From contig OY718803.1 in assembly GCA_963070105.1 (NCBI GenBank), forward strand, positions 9,591,823-9,655,822: DNA of 64,000 bases, read 5' to 3'. The notes under the pieces were generated by a model. That model ran no database searches. It had not been told where the DNA came from and saw only the letters and a list, made by a program, of their open reading frames with translations. Source of the stretch: Litomosoides sigmodontis (taxonomy: Eukaryota > Nematoda > Chromadorea > Rhabditida > Onchocercidae). Every line of letters starts with the position of its first letter. Within the stretch, counting starts at the first letter, position 1. Positions 20,334-32,209 of this stretch are shown in pieces. Made by a program: the position numbers and the translations under genes.

Positions 20334-20437
20334 GGTTTAATTACCCAAGTTTGAGGTAATTGAGTGTTTCGGCCCAGAGTTTCGGCTTCTGTGGCTTGAA
20401 GAAAAATTTTGGAACGTCCTGCTATATAGCGGGGCAA
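20334..20437 (+). ncRNA. SL1: SL1 RNA copy 58
   Basis: Unit 304; haplotype C-T-G; stem base G. Confidence 0.95.
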
Positions 20438-20669
20438 CATAACATTGTTTAGGAGTCATCGTAGAAAGGACGTTGCACGGTACATGTCGATCACGTTTCA
20501 ATATTGCTTAGGAGTCATCGTAGAACGGACGCTGCACGGCACACGTCGATCACGTTTCCTTCAACATTGCATGCGAGCAGGTGCTTTTGCAACTTGCATT
20601 CCTTCAATAACAATCCACCGATCGCTGGATGCAGCACAACCATAACCACACGATGCGCATGAGGTCGTC

Positions 20670-20773
20670 GGTTTAATTACCCAAGTTTGAGGTAATTGAG
20701 TGTTTCGGCCCAGAGTTTCGGCTTCTGTGGCTTGAAGAAAAATTTTGGAACGTCCTGCTATATAGCGGGACAA
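20670..20773 (+). ncRNA. SL1: SL1 RNA copy 59
   Basis: Unit 336; haplotype A-C-C; stem base A. Confidence 0.95.
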
Positions 20774-21005
20774 CATAATATTGCTTAGGAGTCATCGTAG
20801 AACCGACGTTGCACGGCACACGTCGATCACGTTTCAATATTGCTTAGGAGTCATCGTAGAACGGACGCTGCACGGCACACGTCGATCACGTTTCCTTCAA
20901 CATTGCATGCGAGCAGGTGCTTTTGCAACTTGCATTCCTTCAATAACAATCCACCGATCGCTGGATGCAGCACAACCATACCTACACGATGCGGATGAGG
21001 TCGTC

Positions 21006-21109
21006 GGTTTAATTACCCAAGTTTGAGGTAATTGAGTGTTTCGGCCCAGAGTTTCGGCTTCTGTGGCTTGAAGAAAAATTTTGGAACGTCCTGCTATATA
21101 GCGGGGCAA
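21006..21109 (+). ncRNA. SL1: SL1 RNA copy 60
   Basis: Unit 336; haplotype C-T-G; stem base G. Confidence 0.95.
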
Positions 21110-21341
21110 CATAACATTGCTTAGGAGTCATCGTAGAAAGGACGTTGCACGGTACATGTCGATCACGTTTCAATATTGCTTAGGAGTCATCGTAGAACGG
21201 ACGCTGCACGGCACACGTCGATCACGTTTCCTTCAACATTGCATGCGAGCAGGTGCTTTTGCAACTTGCATTCCTTCAATAACAATCCACCGATCGCTGG
21301 ATGCAGCACAACCATACCTACACGATGCGGATGAGGTCGTC

Positions 21342-21445
21342 GGTTTAATTACCCAAGTTTGAGGTAATTGAGTGTTTCGGCCCAGAGTTTCGGCTTCTGT
21401 GGCTTGAAGAAAAATTTTGGAACGTCCTGCTATATAGCGGGGCAA
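21342..21445 (+). ncRNA. SL1: SL1 RNA copy 61
   Basis: Unit 336; haplotype C-T-G; stem base G. Confidence 0.95.
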
Positions 21446-21623
21446 CATAACATTGTTTAGGAGTCATCGTAGAAAGGACGTTGCACGGTACATGTCGATC
21501 ACGTTTCCGTCAAGATGATATGCCAACGTGGGACACTAAATAGTGATTACAAAATGGCGGTATTACAAAGGAAAAGGGCGGTAGTACAAAAGGAATGTTA
21601 TCTAGCCATTTAACGACGTAAGT

Positions 21624-21742
21624 GTCTACGACCATACCACGTTGAAAGCACGACATCTCGTCCGATCTGTCAAGTTAAGCAACGTTGGGCCTGGTTAGTA
21701 CTTGGATCGGAGACGGCCTGGGAATCCCAGGTGTTGTAGACA
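21624..21742 (+). rRNA. 5S rRNA copy 12 (T2 type)
   Basis: T2 type. T6 terminator at 21746-21751. Confidence 0.97.
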
Positions 21743-21838
21743 TCGTTTTTTGATTTTCCATCTAGTACTCCTGCGATAGCAATCCACCGATCGCTGGATG
21801 CAGCACAACCATAACTACACGATGCGCATGAGGTCGTC

Positions 21839-21942
21839 GGTTTAATTACCCAAGTTTGAGGTAATTGAGTGTTTCGGCCCAGAGTTTCGGCTTCTGTGGC
21901 TTGAAGAAAAATTTTGGAACGTCCTGCTATATAGCGGGACAA
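21839..21942 (+). ncRNA. SL1: SL1 RNA copy 62 (5S-linked)
   Basis: Unit 497; haplotype A-T-C; stem base A. Confidence 0.95.
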
Positions 21943-22174
21943 CATAATATTGCTTAGGAGTCATCGTAGAACGGACGCTGCACGATACACGTCGATCACG
22001 TTTCAATATTGCTTAGGAGTCATCGTAGAACGGACGCTGCACGGCACACGTCGATCACGTTTCCTTCAACATTGCATGCGAGCAGGTGCTTTTGCAACTT
22101 GCATTCCTTCAATAACAATCCACCGATCGCTGGATGCAGCACAACCATAACCACACGATGCGCATGAGGTCGTC

Positions 22175-22278
22175 GGTTTAATTACCCAAGTTTGAGGTAA
22201 TTGAGTGTTTCGGCCCAGAGTTTCGGCTTCTGTGGCTTGAAGAAAAATTTTGGAACGTCCTGCTATATAGCGGGGCAA
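22175..22278 (+). ncRNA. SL1: SL1 RNA copy 63
   Basis: Unit 336; haplotype A-C-C; stem base G. Confidence 0.95.
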
Positions 22279-22510
22279 CATAACATTGTTTAGGAGTCAT
22301 CGTAGAAAGGACGTTGCACGGTACATGTCGATCACGTTTCAATATTGCTTAGGAGTCATCGTAGAACGGACGCTGCACGGCACACGTCGATCACGTTTCC
22401 TTCAACATTGCATGCGAGCAGGTGCTTTTGCAACTTGCATTCCTTCAATAACAATCCACCGATCGCTGGATGCAGCACAACCATACCTACACGATGCGGA
22501 TGAGGTCGTC

Positions 22511-22614
22511 GGTTTAATTACCCAAGTTTGAGGTAATTGAGTGTTTCGGCCCAGAGTTTCGGCTTCTGTGGCTTGAAGAAAAATTTTGGAACGTCCTGCT
22601 ATATAGCGGGGCAA
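22511..22614 (+). ncRNA. SL1: SL1 RNA copy 64
   Basis: Unit 336; haplotype C-T-G; stem base G. Confidence 0.95.
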
Positions 22615-22846
22615 CATAACATTGCTTAGGAGTCATCGTAGAAAGGACGTTGCACGGTACATGTCGATCACGTTTCAATATTGCTTAGGAGTCATCGTAG
22701 AACGGACGCTGCACGATACACGTCGATCACGTTTCCTTCAACATTGCATGCGAGCAGGTGCTTTTGCAACTTGCATTCCTTCAATAACAATCCACCGATC
22801 GCTGGATGCAGCACAACCATAACCACACGATGCGCATGAGGTCGTC

Positions 22847-22950
22847 GGTTTAATTACCCAAGTTTGAGGTAATTGAGTGTTTCGGCCCAGAGTTTCGGCT
22901 TCTGTGGCTTGAAGAAAAATTTTGGAACGTCCTGCTATATAGCGGGACAA
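22847..22950 (+). ncRNA. SL1: SL1 RNA copy 65
   Basis: Unit 336, with CGATACACG in the distal 59-bp repeat; haplotype A-C-C; stem base A. Confidence 0.95.
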
Positions 22951-23182
22951 CATAATATTGCTTAGGAGTCATCGTAGAACCGACGTTGCACGGCACACGT
23001 CGATCACGTTTCAATATTGCTTAGGAATCATCGTAGAACGGACGCTGCACGGCACACGTCGATCACGTTTCCTTCAACATTGCATGCGAGCAGGTGCTTT
23101 TGCAACTTGCATTCCTTCAATAACAATCCACCGATCGCTGGATGCAGCACAACCATAACCACACGATGCGCATGAGGTCGTC

Positions 23183-23286
23183 GGTTTAATTACCCAAGTT
23201 TGAGGTAATTGAGTGTTTCGGCCCAGAGTTTCGGCTTCTGTGGCTTGAAGAAAAATTTTGGAACGTCCTGCTATATAGCGGGGCAA
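23183..23286 (+). ncRNA. SL1: SL1 RNA copy 66
   Basis: Unit 336; distal 59-bp repeat has GGAATCATCG, shared only with the unit of copy 151; haplotype A-C-C; stem base G. Confidence 0.95.
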
Positions 23287-23518
23287 CATAACATTGCTTA
23301 GGAGTCATCGTAGAACGGACGTTGCACGGCACACGTCGATCACGTTTCAATATTGCTTAGGAGTCATCGTAGAACGGACGCTGCACGGCACACGTCGATC
23401 ACGTTTCCTTCAACATTGCATGCGAGCAGGTGCTTTTGCAACTTGCATTCCTTCAATAACAATCCACCGATCGCTGGATGCAGCACAACCATACCTACAC
23501 GATGCGGATGAGGTCGTC

Positions 23519-23622
23519 GGTTTAATTACCCAAGTTTGAGGTAATTGAGTGTTTCGGCCCAGAGTTTCGGCTTCTGTGGCTTGAAGAAAAATTTTGGAAC
23601 GTCCTGCTATATAGCGGGGCAA
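23519..23622 (+). ncRNA. SL1: SL1 RNA copy 67
   Basis: Unit 336; haplotype C-T-G; stem base G. Confidence 0.95.
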
Positions 23623-23800
23623 CATAACATTGTTTAGGAGTCATCGTAGAAAGGACGTTGCACGGTACATGTCGATCACGTTTCCGTCAAGATGATATGC
23701 CAACGTGGGACACTAAATAGTGATTACAAAATGGCGGTATTACAAAGGAAAAGGGCGGTAGTACAAAAGGAATGTTATCTAGCCATTTAACGACGTAAGT

Positions 23801-23919
23801 GTCTACGACCATACCACGTTGAAAGCACGACATCTCGTCCGATCTGTCAAGTTAAGCAACGTTGGGCCTGGTTAGTACTTGGATCGGAGACGGCCTGGGA
23901 ATCCCAGGTGTTGTAGACA
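23801..23919 (+). rRNA. 5S rRNA copy 13 (T2 type)
   Basis: T2 type. T6 terminator at 23923-23928. The matching region near 53 kb has no 5S here, so a 5S unit was lost or gained between the two blocks. Confidence 0.97.
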
Positions 23920-24015
23920 TCGTTTTTTGATTTTCCATCTAGTACTCCTGCGATAGCAATCCACCGATCGCTGGATGCAGCACAACCATAACTACACGAT
24001 GCGCATGAGGTCGTC

Positions 24016-24119
24016 GGTTTAATTACCCAAGTTTGAGGTAATTGAGTGTTTCGGCCCAGAGTTTCGGCTTCTGTGGCTTGAAGAAAAATTTTGGAACGTC
24101 CTGCTATATAGCGGGACAA
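24016..24119 (+). ncRNA. SL1: SL1 RNA copy 68 (5S-linked)
   Basis: Unit 497; haplotype A-T-C; stem base A. Confidence 0.95.
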
Positions 24120-24351
24120 CATAATATTGCTTAGGAGTCATCGTAGAACCGACGTTGCACGGCACACGTCGATCACGTTTCAATATTGCTTAGGAGTCAT
24201 CGTAGAACGGACGCTGCACGGCACACGTCGATCACGTTTCCTTCAACATTGCATGCGAGCAGGTGCTTTTGCAACTTGCATTCCTTCAATAACAATCCAC
24301 CGATCGCTGGATGCAGCACAACCATACCTACACGATGCGGATGAGGTCGTC

Positions 24352-24455
24352 GGTTTAATTACCCAAGTTTGAGGTAATTGAGTGTTTCGGCCCAGAGTTT
24401 CGGCTTCTGTGGCTTGAAGAAAAATTTTGGAACGTCCTGCTATATAGCGGGACAA
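24352..24455 (+). ncRNA. SL1: SL1 RNA copy 69
   Basis: Unit 336; haplotype C-T-G; stem base A. Confidence 0.95.
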
Positions 24456-24687
24456 CATAATATTGCTTAGGAGTCATCGTAGAACCGACGTTGCACGGCA
24501 CACGTCGATCACGTTTCAATATTGCTTAGGAGTCATCGTAGAACGGACGCTGCACGGCACACGTCGATCACGTTTCCTTCAACATTGCATGCGAGCAGGT
24601 GCTTTTGCAACTTGCATTCCTTCAATAACAATCCACCGATCGCTGGATGCAGCACAACCATAACTACACGATGCGCATGAGGTCGTC

Positions 24688-24791
24688 GGTTTAATTACCC
24701 AAGTTTGAGGTAATTGAGTGTTTCGGCCCAGAGTTTCGGCTTCTGTGGCTTGAAGAAAAATTTTGGAACGTCCTGCTATATAGCGGGGCAA
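24688..24791 (+). ncRNA. SL1: SL1 RNA copy 70
   Basis: Unit 336; haplotype A-T-C; stem base G. Confidence 0.95.
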
Positions 24792-25023
24792 CATAACATT
24801 GTTTAGGAGTCATCGTAGAAAGGACGTTGCACGGTACATGTCGATCACGTTTCAATATTGCTTAGGAGTCATCGTAGAACGGACGCTGCACGGCACACGT
24901 CGATCACGTTTCCTTCAACATTGCATGCGAGCAGGTGCTTTTGCAACTTGCATTCCTTCAATAACAATCCACCGATCGCTGGATGCAGCACAACCATACC
25001 TACACGATGCGGATGAGGTCGTC

Positions 25024-25127
25024 GGTTTAATTACCCAAGTTTGAGGTAATTGAGTGTTTCGGCCCAGAGTTTCGGCTTCTGTGGCTTGAAGAAAAATTTT
25101 GGAACGTCCTGCTATATAGCGGGGCAA
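25024..25127 (+). ncRNA. SL1: SL1 RNA copy 71
   Basis: Unit 336; haplotype C-T-G; stem base G. First of three consecutive units that look alike. Confidence 0.95.
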
Positions 25128-25359
25128 CATAACATTGTTTAGGAGTCATCGTAGAAAGGACGTTGCACGGTACATGTCGATCACGTTTCAATATTGCTTA
25201 GGAGTCATCGTAGAACGGACGCTGCACGGCACACGTCGATCACGTTTCCTTCAACATTGCATGCGAGCAGGTGCTTTTGCAACTTGCATTCCTTCAATAA
25301 CAATCCACCGATCGCTGGATGCAGCACAACCATACCTACACGATGCGGATGAGGTCGTC

Positions 25360-25463
25360 GGTTTAATTACCCAAGTTTGAGGTAATTGAGTGTTTCGGCC
25401 CAGAGTTTCGGCTTCTGTGGCTTGAAGAAAAATTTTGGAACGTCCTGCTATATAGCGGGGCAA
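25360..25463 (+). ncRNA. SL1: SL1 RNA copy 72
   Basis: Unit 336; haplotype C-T-G; stem base G. Confidence 0.95.
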
Positions 25464-25695
25464 CATAACATTGTTTAGGAGTCATCGTAGAAAGGACGTT
25501 GCACGGTACATGTCGATCACGTTTCAATATTGCTTAGGAGTCATCGTAGAACGGACGCTGCACGGCACACGTCGATCACGTTTCCTTCAACATTGCATGC
25601 GAGCAGGTGCTTTTGCAACTTGCATTCCTTCAATAACAATCCACCGATCGCTGGATGCAGCACAACCATACCTACACGATGCGGATGAGGTCGTC

Positions 25696-25799
25696 GGTTT
25701 AATTACCCAAGTTTGAGGTAATTGAGTGTTTCGGCCCAGAGTTTCGGCTTCTGTGGCTTGAAGAAAAATTTTGGAACGTCCTGCTATATAGCGGGGCAA
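25696..25799 (+). ncRNA. SL1: SL1 RNA copy 73
   Basis: Unit 336; haplotype C-T-G; stem base G. Confidence 0.95.
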
Positions 25800-25999
25800 C
25801 ATAACATTGTTTAGGAGTCATCGTAGAAAGGACGTTGCACGGTACATGTCGATCACGTTTCAATATTGCTTAGGAGTCATCGTAGAACGGACGCTGCACG
25901 GCACACGTCGATCACGTTTCCTTCAACATTCCTTCAATAACAATCCACCGATCGCTGGATGCAGCACAACCATACCTACACGATGCGGATGAGGTCGTC

Positions 26000-26103
26000 G
26001 GTTTAATTACCCAAGTTTGAGGTAATTGAGTGTTTCGGCCCAGAGTTTCGGCTTCTGTGGCTTGAAGAAAAATTTTGGAACGTCCTGCTATATAGCGGGG
26101 CAA
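26000..26103 (+). ncRNA. SL1: SL1 RNA copy 74
   Basis: Unit 304; haplotype C-T-G; stem base G. Confidence 0.95.
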
Positions 26104-26335
26104 CATAACACTGCTTAGGAGTCATCGTAGAACGGACGTTGCACGGCACACGTCGATCACGTTTCAATATTGCTTAGGAGTCATCGTAGAACGGACGCTG
26201 CACGGCACACGTCGATCACGTTTCCTTCAACATTGCATGCGAGCAGGTGCTTTTGCAACTTGCATTCCTTCAATAACAATCCACCGATCGCTGGATGCAG
26301 CACAACCATACCTACACGATGCGGATGAGGTCGTC

Positions 26336-26439
26336 GGTTTAATTACCCAAGTTTGAGGTAATTGAGTGTTTCGGCCCAGAGTTTCGGCTTCTGTGGCTTG
26401 AAGAAAAATTTTGGAACGTCCTGCTATATAGCGGGGCAA
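26336..26439 (+). ncRNA. SL1: SL1 RNA copy 75
   Basis: Unit 336; proximal 59-bp repeat begins AACACTGC; haplotype C-T-G; stem base G. Confidence 0.95.
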
Positions 26440-26671
26440 CATAACATTGTTTAGGAGTCATCGTAGAAAGGACGTTGCACGGTACATGTCGATCACGTTT
26501 CAATATTGCTTAGGAGTCATCGTAGAACGGACGCTGCACGGCACACGTCGATCACGTTTCCTTCAACATTGCATGCGAGCAGGTGCTTTTGCAACTTGCA
26601 TTCCTTCAATAACAATCCACCGATCGCTGGATGCAGCACAACCATAACCACACGATGCGCATGAGGTCGTC

Positions 26672-26775
26672 GGTTTAATTACCCAAGTTTGAGGTAATTG
26701 AGTGTTTCGGCCCAGAGTTTCGGCTTCTGTGGCTTGAAGAAAAATTTTGGAACGTCCTGCTATATAGCGGGACAA
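26672..26775 (+). ncRNA. SL1: SL1 RNA copy 76
   Basis: Unit 336; haplotype A-C-C; stem base A. Confidence 0.95.
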
Positions 26776-27007
26776 CATAATATTGCTTAGGAGTCATCGT
26801 AGAAAGGACGTTGCACGGTACATGTCGATCACGTTTCAATATTGCTTAGGAGTCATCGTAGAACGGACGCTGCACGGCACACGTCGATCACGTTTCCTTC
26901 AACATTGCATGCGAGCAGGTGCTTTTGCAACTTGCATTCCTTCAATAACAATCCACCGATCGCTGGATGCAGCACAACCATACCTACACGATGCGGATGA
27001 GGTCGTC

Positions 27008-27111
27008 GGTTTAATTACCCAAGTTTGAGGTAATTGAGTGTTTCGGCCCAGAGTTTCGGCTTCTGTGGCTTGAAGAAAAATTTTGGAACGTCCTGCTATA
27101 TAGCGGGGCAA
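27008..27111 (+). ncRNA. SL1: SL1 RNA copy 77
   Basis: Unit 336; haplotype C-T-G; stem base G. Confidence 0.95.
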
Positions 27112-27289
27112 CATAACATTGTTTAGGAGTCATCGTAGAAAGGACGTTGCACGGTACATGTCGATCACGTTTCCGTCAAGATGATATGCCAACGTGGGAC
27201 ACTAAATAGTGATTACAAAATGGCGGTATTACAAAGGAAAAGGGCGGTAGTACAAAAGGAATGTTATCTAGCCATTTAACGACGTAAGT

Positions 27290-27408
27290 GTCTACGACCA
27301 TACCACGTTGAAAGCACGACATCTCGTCCGATCTGTCAAGTTAAGCAACGTTGGGCCTGGTTAGTACTTGGATCGGAGACGGCCTGGGAATCCCAGGTGT
27401 TGTAGACA
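27290..27408 (+). rRNA. 5S rRNA copy 14 (T2 type)
   Basis: T2 type. T6 terminator at 27412-27417. Counterparts at 38,384 and 56,508. Confidence 0.97.
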
Positions 27409-27504
27409 TCGTTTTTTGATTTTCCATCTAGTACTCCTGCGATAGCAATCCACCGATCGCTGGATGCAGCACAACCATAACTACACGATGCGCATGAGGT
27501 CGTC

Positions 27505-27608
27505 GGTTTAATTACCCAAGTTTGAGGTAATTGAGTGTTTCGGCCCAGAGTTTCGGCTTCTGTGGCTTGAAGAAAAATTTTGGAACGTCCTGCTATATAG
27601 CGGGGCAA
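27505..27608 (+). ncRNA. SL1: SL1 RNA copy 78 (5S-linked)
   Basis: Unit 497; haplotype A-T-C; stem base G. Confidence 0.95.
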
Positions 27609-27840
27609 CATAACATTGCTTAGGAGTCATCGTAGAAAGGACGTTGCACGGTACATGTCGATCACGTTTCAATATTGCTTAGGAGTCATCGTAGAACGGA
27701 CGCTGCACGGCACACGTCGATCACGTTTCCTTCAACATTGCATGCGAGCAGGTGCTTTTGCAACTTGCATTCCTTCAATAACAATCCACCGATCGCTGGA
27801 TGCAGCACAACCATACCTACACGATGCGGATGAGGTCGTC

Positions 27841-27944
27841 GGTTTAATTACCCAAGTTTGAGGTAATTGAGTGTTTCGGCCCAGAGTTTCGGCTTCTGTG
27901 GCTTGAAGAAAAATTTTGGAACGTCCTGCTATATAGCGGGGCAA
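27841..27944 (+). ncRNA. SL1: SL1 RNA copy 79
   Basis: Unit 336; haplotype C-T-G; stem base G. Confidence 0.95.
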
Positions 27945-28176
27945 CATAACACTGCTTAGGAGTCATCGTAGAACGGACGTTGCACGGCACACGTCGATCA
28001 CGTTTCAATATTGCTTAGGAGTCATCGTAGAACGGACGCTGCACGGCACACGTCGATCACGTTTCCTTCAACATTGCATGCGAGCAGGTGCTTTTGCAAC
28101 TTGCATTCCTTCAATAACAATCCACCGATCGCTGGATGCAGCACAACCATACCTACACGATGCGGATGAGGTCGTC

Positions 28177-28280
28177 GGTTTAATTACCCAAGTTTGAGGT
28201 AATTGAGTGTTTCGGCCCAGAGTTTCGGCTTCTGTGGCTTGAAGAAAAATTTTGGAACGTCCTGCTATATAGCGGGGCAA
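28177..28280 (+). ncRNA. SL1: SL1 RNA copy 80
   Basis: Unit 336, proximal repeat begins AACACTGC; haplotype C-T-G; stem base G. Confidence 0.95.
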
Positions 28281-28512
28281 CATAACACTGCTTAGGAGTC
28301 ATCGTAGAACGGACGTTGCACGGCACACGTCGATCACGTTTCAATATTGCTTAGGAGTCATCGTAGAACGGACGCTGCACGGCACACGTCGATCACGTTT
28401 CCTTCAACATTGCATGCGAGCAGGTGCTTTTGCAACTTGCATTCCTTCAATAACAATCCACCGATCGCTGGATGCAGCACAACCATACCTACACGATGCG
28501 GATGAGGTCGTC

Positions 28513-28616
28513 GGTTTAATTACCCAAGTTTGAGGTAATTGAGTGTTTCGGCCCAGAGTTTCGGCTTCTGTGGCTTGAAGAAAAATTTTGGAACGTCCTG
28601 CTATATAGCGGGGCAA
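28513..28616 (+). ncRNA. SL1: SL1 RNA copy 81
   Basis: Unit 336, proximal repeat begins AACACTGC; haplotype C-T-G; stem base G. Confidence 0.95.
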
Positions 28617-28848
28617 CATAACATTGCTTAGGAGTCATCGTAGAAAGGACGTTGCACGGTACATGTCGATCACGTTTCAATATTGCTTAGGAGTCATCGT
28701 AGAACGGACGCTGCACGGCACACGTCGATCACGTTTCCTTCAACATTGCATGCGAGCAGGTGCTTTTGCAACTTGCATTCCTTCAATAACAATCCACCGA
28801 TCGCTGGATGCAGCACAACCATAACTACACGATGCGCATGAGGTCGTC

Positions 28849-28952
28849 GGTTTAATTACCCAAGTTTGAGGTAATTGAGTGTTTCGGCCCAGAGTTTCGG
28901 CTTCTGTGGCTTGAAGAAAAATTTTGGAACGTCCTGCTATATAGCGGGGCAA
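28849..28952 (+). ncRNA. SL1: SL1 RNA copy 82
   Basis: Unit 336; haplotype A-T-C; stem base G. Confidence 0.95.
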
Positions 28953-29152
28953 CATAACATTGCTTAGGAGTCATCGTAGAAAGGACGTTGCACGGTACAT
29001 GTCGATCACGTTTCAATATTGCTTAGGAGTCATCGTAGAACGGACGCTGCACGGCACACGTCGATCACGTTTCCTTCAACATTCCTTCAATAACAATCCA
29101 CCGATCGCTGGATGCAGCACAACCATACCTACACGATGCGGATGAGGTCGTC

Positions 29153-29256
29153 GGTTTAATTACCCAAGTTTGAGGTAATTGAGTGTTTCGGCCCAGAGTT
29201 TCGGCTTCTGTGGCTTGAAGAAAAATTTTGGAACGTCCTGCTATATAGCGGGACAA
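29153..29256 (+). ncRNA. SL1: SL1 RNA copy 83
   Basis: Unit 304; haplotype C-T-G; stem base A. Confidence 0.95.
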
Positions 29257-29488
29257 CATAATATTGCTTAGGAGTCATCGTAGAAAGGACGTTGCACGGT
29301 ACATGTCGATCACGTTTCAATATTGCTTAGGAGTCATCGTAGAACGGACGCTGCACGGCACACGTCGATCACGTTTCCTTCAACATTGCATGCGAGCAGG
29401 TGCTTTTGCAACTTGCATTCCTTCAATAACAATCCACCGATCGCTGGATGCAGCACAACCATACCTACACGATGCGGATGAGGTCGTC

Positions 29489-29592
29489 GGTTTAATTACC
29501 CAAGTTTGAGGTAATTGAGTGTTTCGGCCCAGAGTTTCGGCTTCTGTGGCTTGAAGAAAAATTTTGGAACGTCCTGCTATATAGCGGGGCAA
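29489..29592 (+). ncRNA. SL1: SL1 RNA copy 84
   Basis: Unit 336; haplotype C-T-G; stem base G. Confidence 0.95.
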
Positions 29593-29770
29593 CATAACAT
29601 TGTTTAGGAGTCATCGTAGAAAGGACGTTGCACGGTACATGTCGATCACGTTTCCGTCAAGATGATATGCCAACGTGGGACACTAAATAGTGATTACAAA
29701 ATGGCGGTATTACAAAGGAAAAGGGCGGTAGTACAAAAGGAATGTTATCTAGCCATTTAACGACGTAAGT

Positions 29771-29889
29771 GTCTACGACCATACCACGTTGAAAGCACGA
29801 CATCTCGTCCGATCTGTCAAGTTAAGCAACGTTGGGCCTGGTTAGTACTTGGATCGGAGACGGCCTGGGAATCCCAGGTGTTGTAGACA
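29771..29889 (+). rRNA. 5S rRNA copy 15 (T2 type)
   Basis: T2 type. T6 terminator at 29893-29898. Counterparts at 40,865 and 58,989. Confidence 0.97.
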
Positions 29890-29985
29890 TCGTTTTTTGA
29901 TTTTCCATCTAGTACTCCTGCGATAGCAATCCACCGATCGCTGGATGCAGCACAACCATAACTACACGATGCGCATGAGGTCGTC

Positions 29986-30089
29986 GGTTTAATTACCCAA
30001 GTTTGAGGTAATTGAGTGTTTCGGCCCAGAGTTTCGGCTTCTGTGGCTTGAAGAAAAATTTTGGAACGTCCTGCTATATAGCGGGGCAA
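29986..30089 (+). ncRNA. SL1: SL1 RNA copy 85 (5S-linked)
   Basis: Unit 497; haplotype A-T-C; stem base G. Confidence 0.95.
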
Positions 30090-30289
30090 CATAACATTGC
30101 TTAGGAGTCATCGTAGAAAGGACGTTGCACGGTACATGTCGATCACGTTTCAATATTGCTTAGGAGTCATCGTAGAACGGACGCTGCACGGCACACGTCG
30201 ATCACGTTTCCTTCAACATTCCTTCAATAACAATCCACCGATCGCTGGATGCAGCACAACCATACCTACACGATGCGGATGAGGTCGTC

Positions 30290-30393
30290 GGTTTAATTAC
30301 CCAAGTTTGAGGTAATTGAGTGTTTCGGCCCAGAGTTTCGGCTTCTGTGGCTTGAAGAAAAATTTTGGAACGTCCTGCTATATAGCGGGGCAA
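30290..30393 (+). ncRNA. SL1: SL1 RNA copy 86
   Basis: Unit 304; haplotype C-T-G; stem base G. Confidence 0.95.
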
Positions 30394-30625
30394 CATAACA
30401 TTGCTTAGGAGTCATCGTAGAATGGACGTTGCACGGCACACGTCGATCACGTTTCAATATTGCTTAGGAGTCATCGTAGAACGGACGCTGCACGGCACAC
30501 GTCGATCACGTTTCCTTCAACATTGCATGCGAGCAGGTGCTTTTGCAACTTGCATTCCTTCAATAACAATCCACCGATCGCTGGATGCAGCACAACCATA
30601 CCTACACGATGCGGATGAGGTCGTC

Positions 30626-30729
30626 GGTTTAATTACCCAAGTTTGAGGTAATTGAGTGTTTCGGCCCAGAGTTTCGGCTTCTGTGGCTTGAAGAAAAATT
30701 TTGGAACGTCCTGCTATATAGCGGGGCAA
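30626..30729 (+). ncRNA. SL1: SL1 RNA copy 87
   Basis: Unit 336 with the rare GAATGGACG proximal repeat; haplotype C-T-G; stem base G. Confidence 0.95.
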
Positions 30730-30929
30730 CATAACATTGTTTAGGAGTCATCGTAGAAAGGACGTTGCACGGTACATGTCGATCACGTTTCAATATTGCT
30801 TAGGAGTCATCGTAGAACGGACGCTGCACGGCACACGTCGATCACGTTTCCTTCAACATTCCTTCAATAGCAATCCACCGATCGCTGGATGCAGCACAAC
30901 CATAACTACACGATGCGGATGAGGTCGTC

Positions 30930-31033
30930 GGTTTAATTACCCAAGTTTGAGGTAATTGAGTGTTTCGGCCCAGAGTTTCGGCTTCTGTGGCTTGAAGAAA
31001 AATTTTGGAACGTCCTGCTATATAGCGGGGCAA
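30930..31033 (+). ncRNA. SL1: SL1 RNA copy 88
   Basis: Unit 304; haplotype A-T-G; stem base G. Confidence 0.95.
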
Positions 31034-31265
31034 CATAACATTGTTTAGGAGTCATCGTAGAAAGGACGTTGCACGGTACATGTCGATCACGTTTCAATAT
31101 TGCTTAGGAGTCATCGTAGAACGGACGCTGCACGGCACACGTCGATCACGTTTCCTTCAACATTGCATGCGAGCAGGTGCTTTTGCAACTTGCATTCCTT
31201 CAATAACAATCCACCGATCGCTGGATGCAGCACAACCATAACCACACGATGCGCATGAGGTCGTC

Positions 31266-31369
31266 GGTTTAATTACCCAAGTTTGAGGTAATTGAGTGTT
31301 TCGGCCCAGAGTTTCGGCTTCTGTGGCTTGAAGAAAAATTTTGGAACGTCCTGCTATATAGCGGGGCAA
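31266..31369 (+). ncRNA. SL1: SL1 RNA copy 89
   Basis: Unit 336; haplotype A-C-C; stem base G. Confidence 0.95.
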
Positions 31370-31601
31370 CATAACATTGCTTAGGAGTCATCGTAGAAAG
31401 GACGTTGCACGGTACATGTCGATCACGTTTCAATATTGCTTAGGAGTCATCGTAGAACGGACGCTGCACGATACACGTCGATCACGTTTCCTTCAACATT
31501 GCATGCGAGCAGGTGCTTTTGCAACTTGCATTCCTTCAATAACAATCCACCGATCGCTGGATGCAGCACAACCATAACTACACGATGCGGATGAGGTCGT
31601 C

Positions 31602-31705
31602 GGTTTAATTACCCAAGTTTGAGGTAATTGAGTGTTTAGGCCCAGAGTTTCGGCTTCTGTGGCTTGAAGAAAAATTTTGGAACGTCCTGCTATATAGCGG
31701 GGCAA
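31602..31705 (+). ncRNA. SL1: SL1 RNA copy 90 (stem II variant)
   Basis: C to A at RNA position 37 (31,638), breaking a C-G pair near the base of stem II. Unit 336; haplotype A-T-G, whereas its two counterparts (copies 121 and 173) have C-T-G; stem base G. Confidence 0.93.
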
Positions 31706-31905
31706 CATAACATTGTTTAGGAGTCATCGTAGAAAGGACGTTGCACGGTACATGTCGATCACGTTTCAATATTGCTTAGGAGTCATCGTAGAACGGACGC
31801 TGCACGGCACACGTCGATCACGTTTCCTTCAACATTCCTTCAATAGCAATCCACCGATCGCTGGATGCAGCACAACCATAACTACACGATGCGGATGAGG
31901 TCGTC

Positions 31906-32009
31906 GGTTTAATTACCCAAGTTTGAGGTAATTGAGTGTTTCGGCCCAGAGTTTCGGCTTCTGTGGCTTGAAGAAAAATTTTGGAACGTCCTGCTATATA
32001 GCGGGGCAA
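31906..32009 (+). ncRNA. SL1: SL1 RNA copy 91
   Basis: Unit 304; haplotype A-T-G; stem base G. Confidence 0.95.
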
Positions 32010-32209
32010 CATAACATTGTTTAGGAGTCATCGTAGAAAGGACGTTGCACGGTACATGTCGATCACGTTTCAATATTGCTTAGGAGTCATCGTAGAACGG
32101 ACGCTGCACGGCACACGTCGATCACGTTTCCTTCAACATTCCTTCAATAACAATCCACCGATCGCTGGATGCAGCACAACCATACCTACACGATGCGGAT
32201 GAGGTCGTC

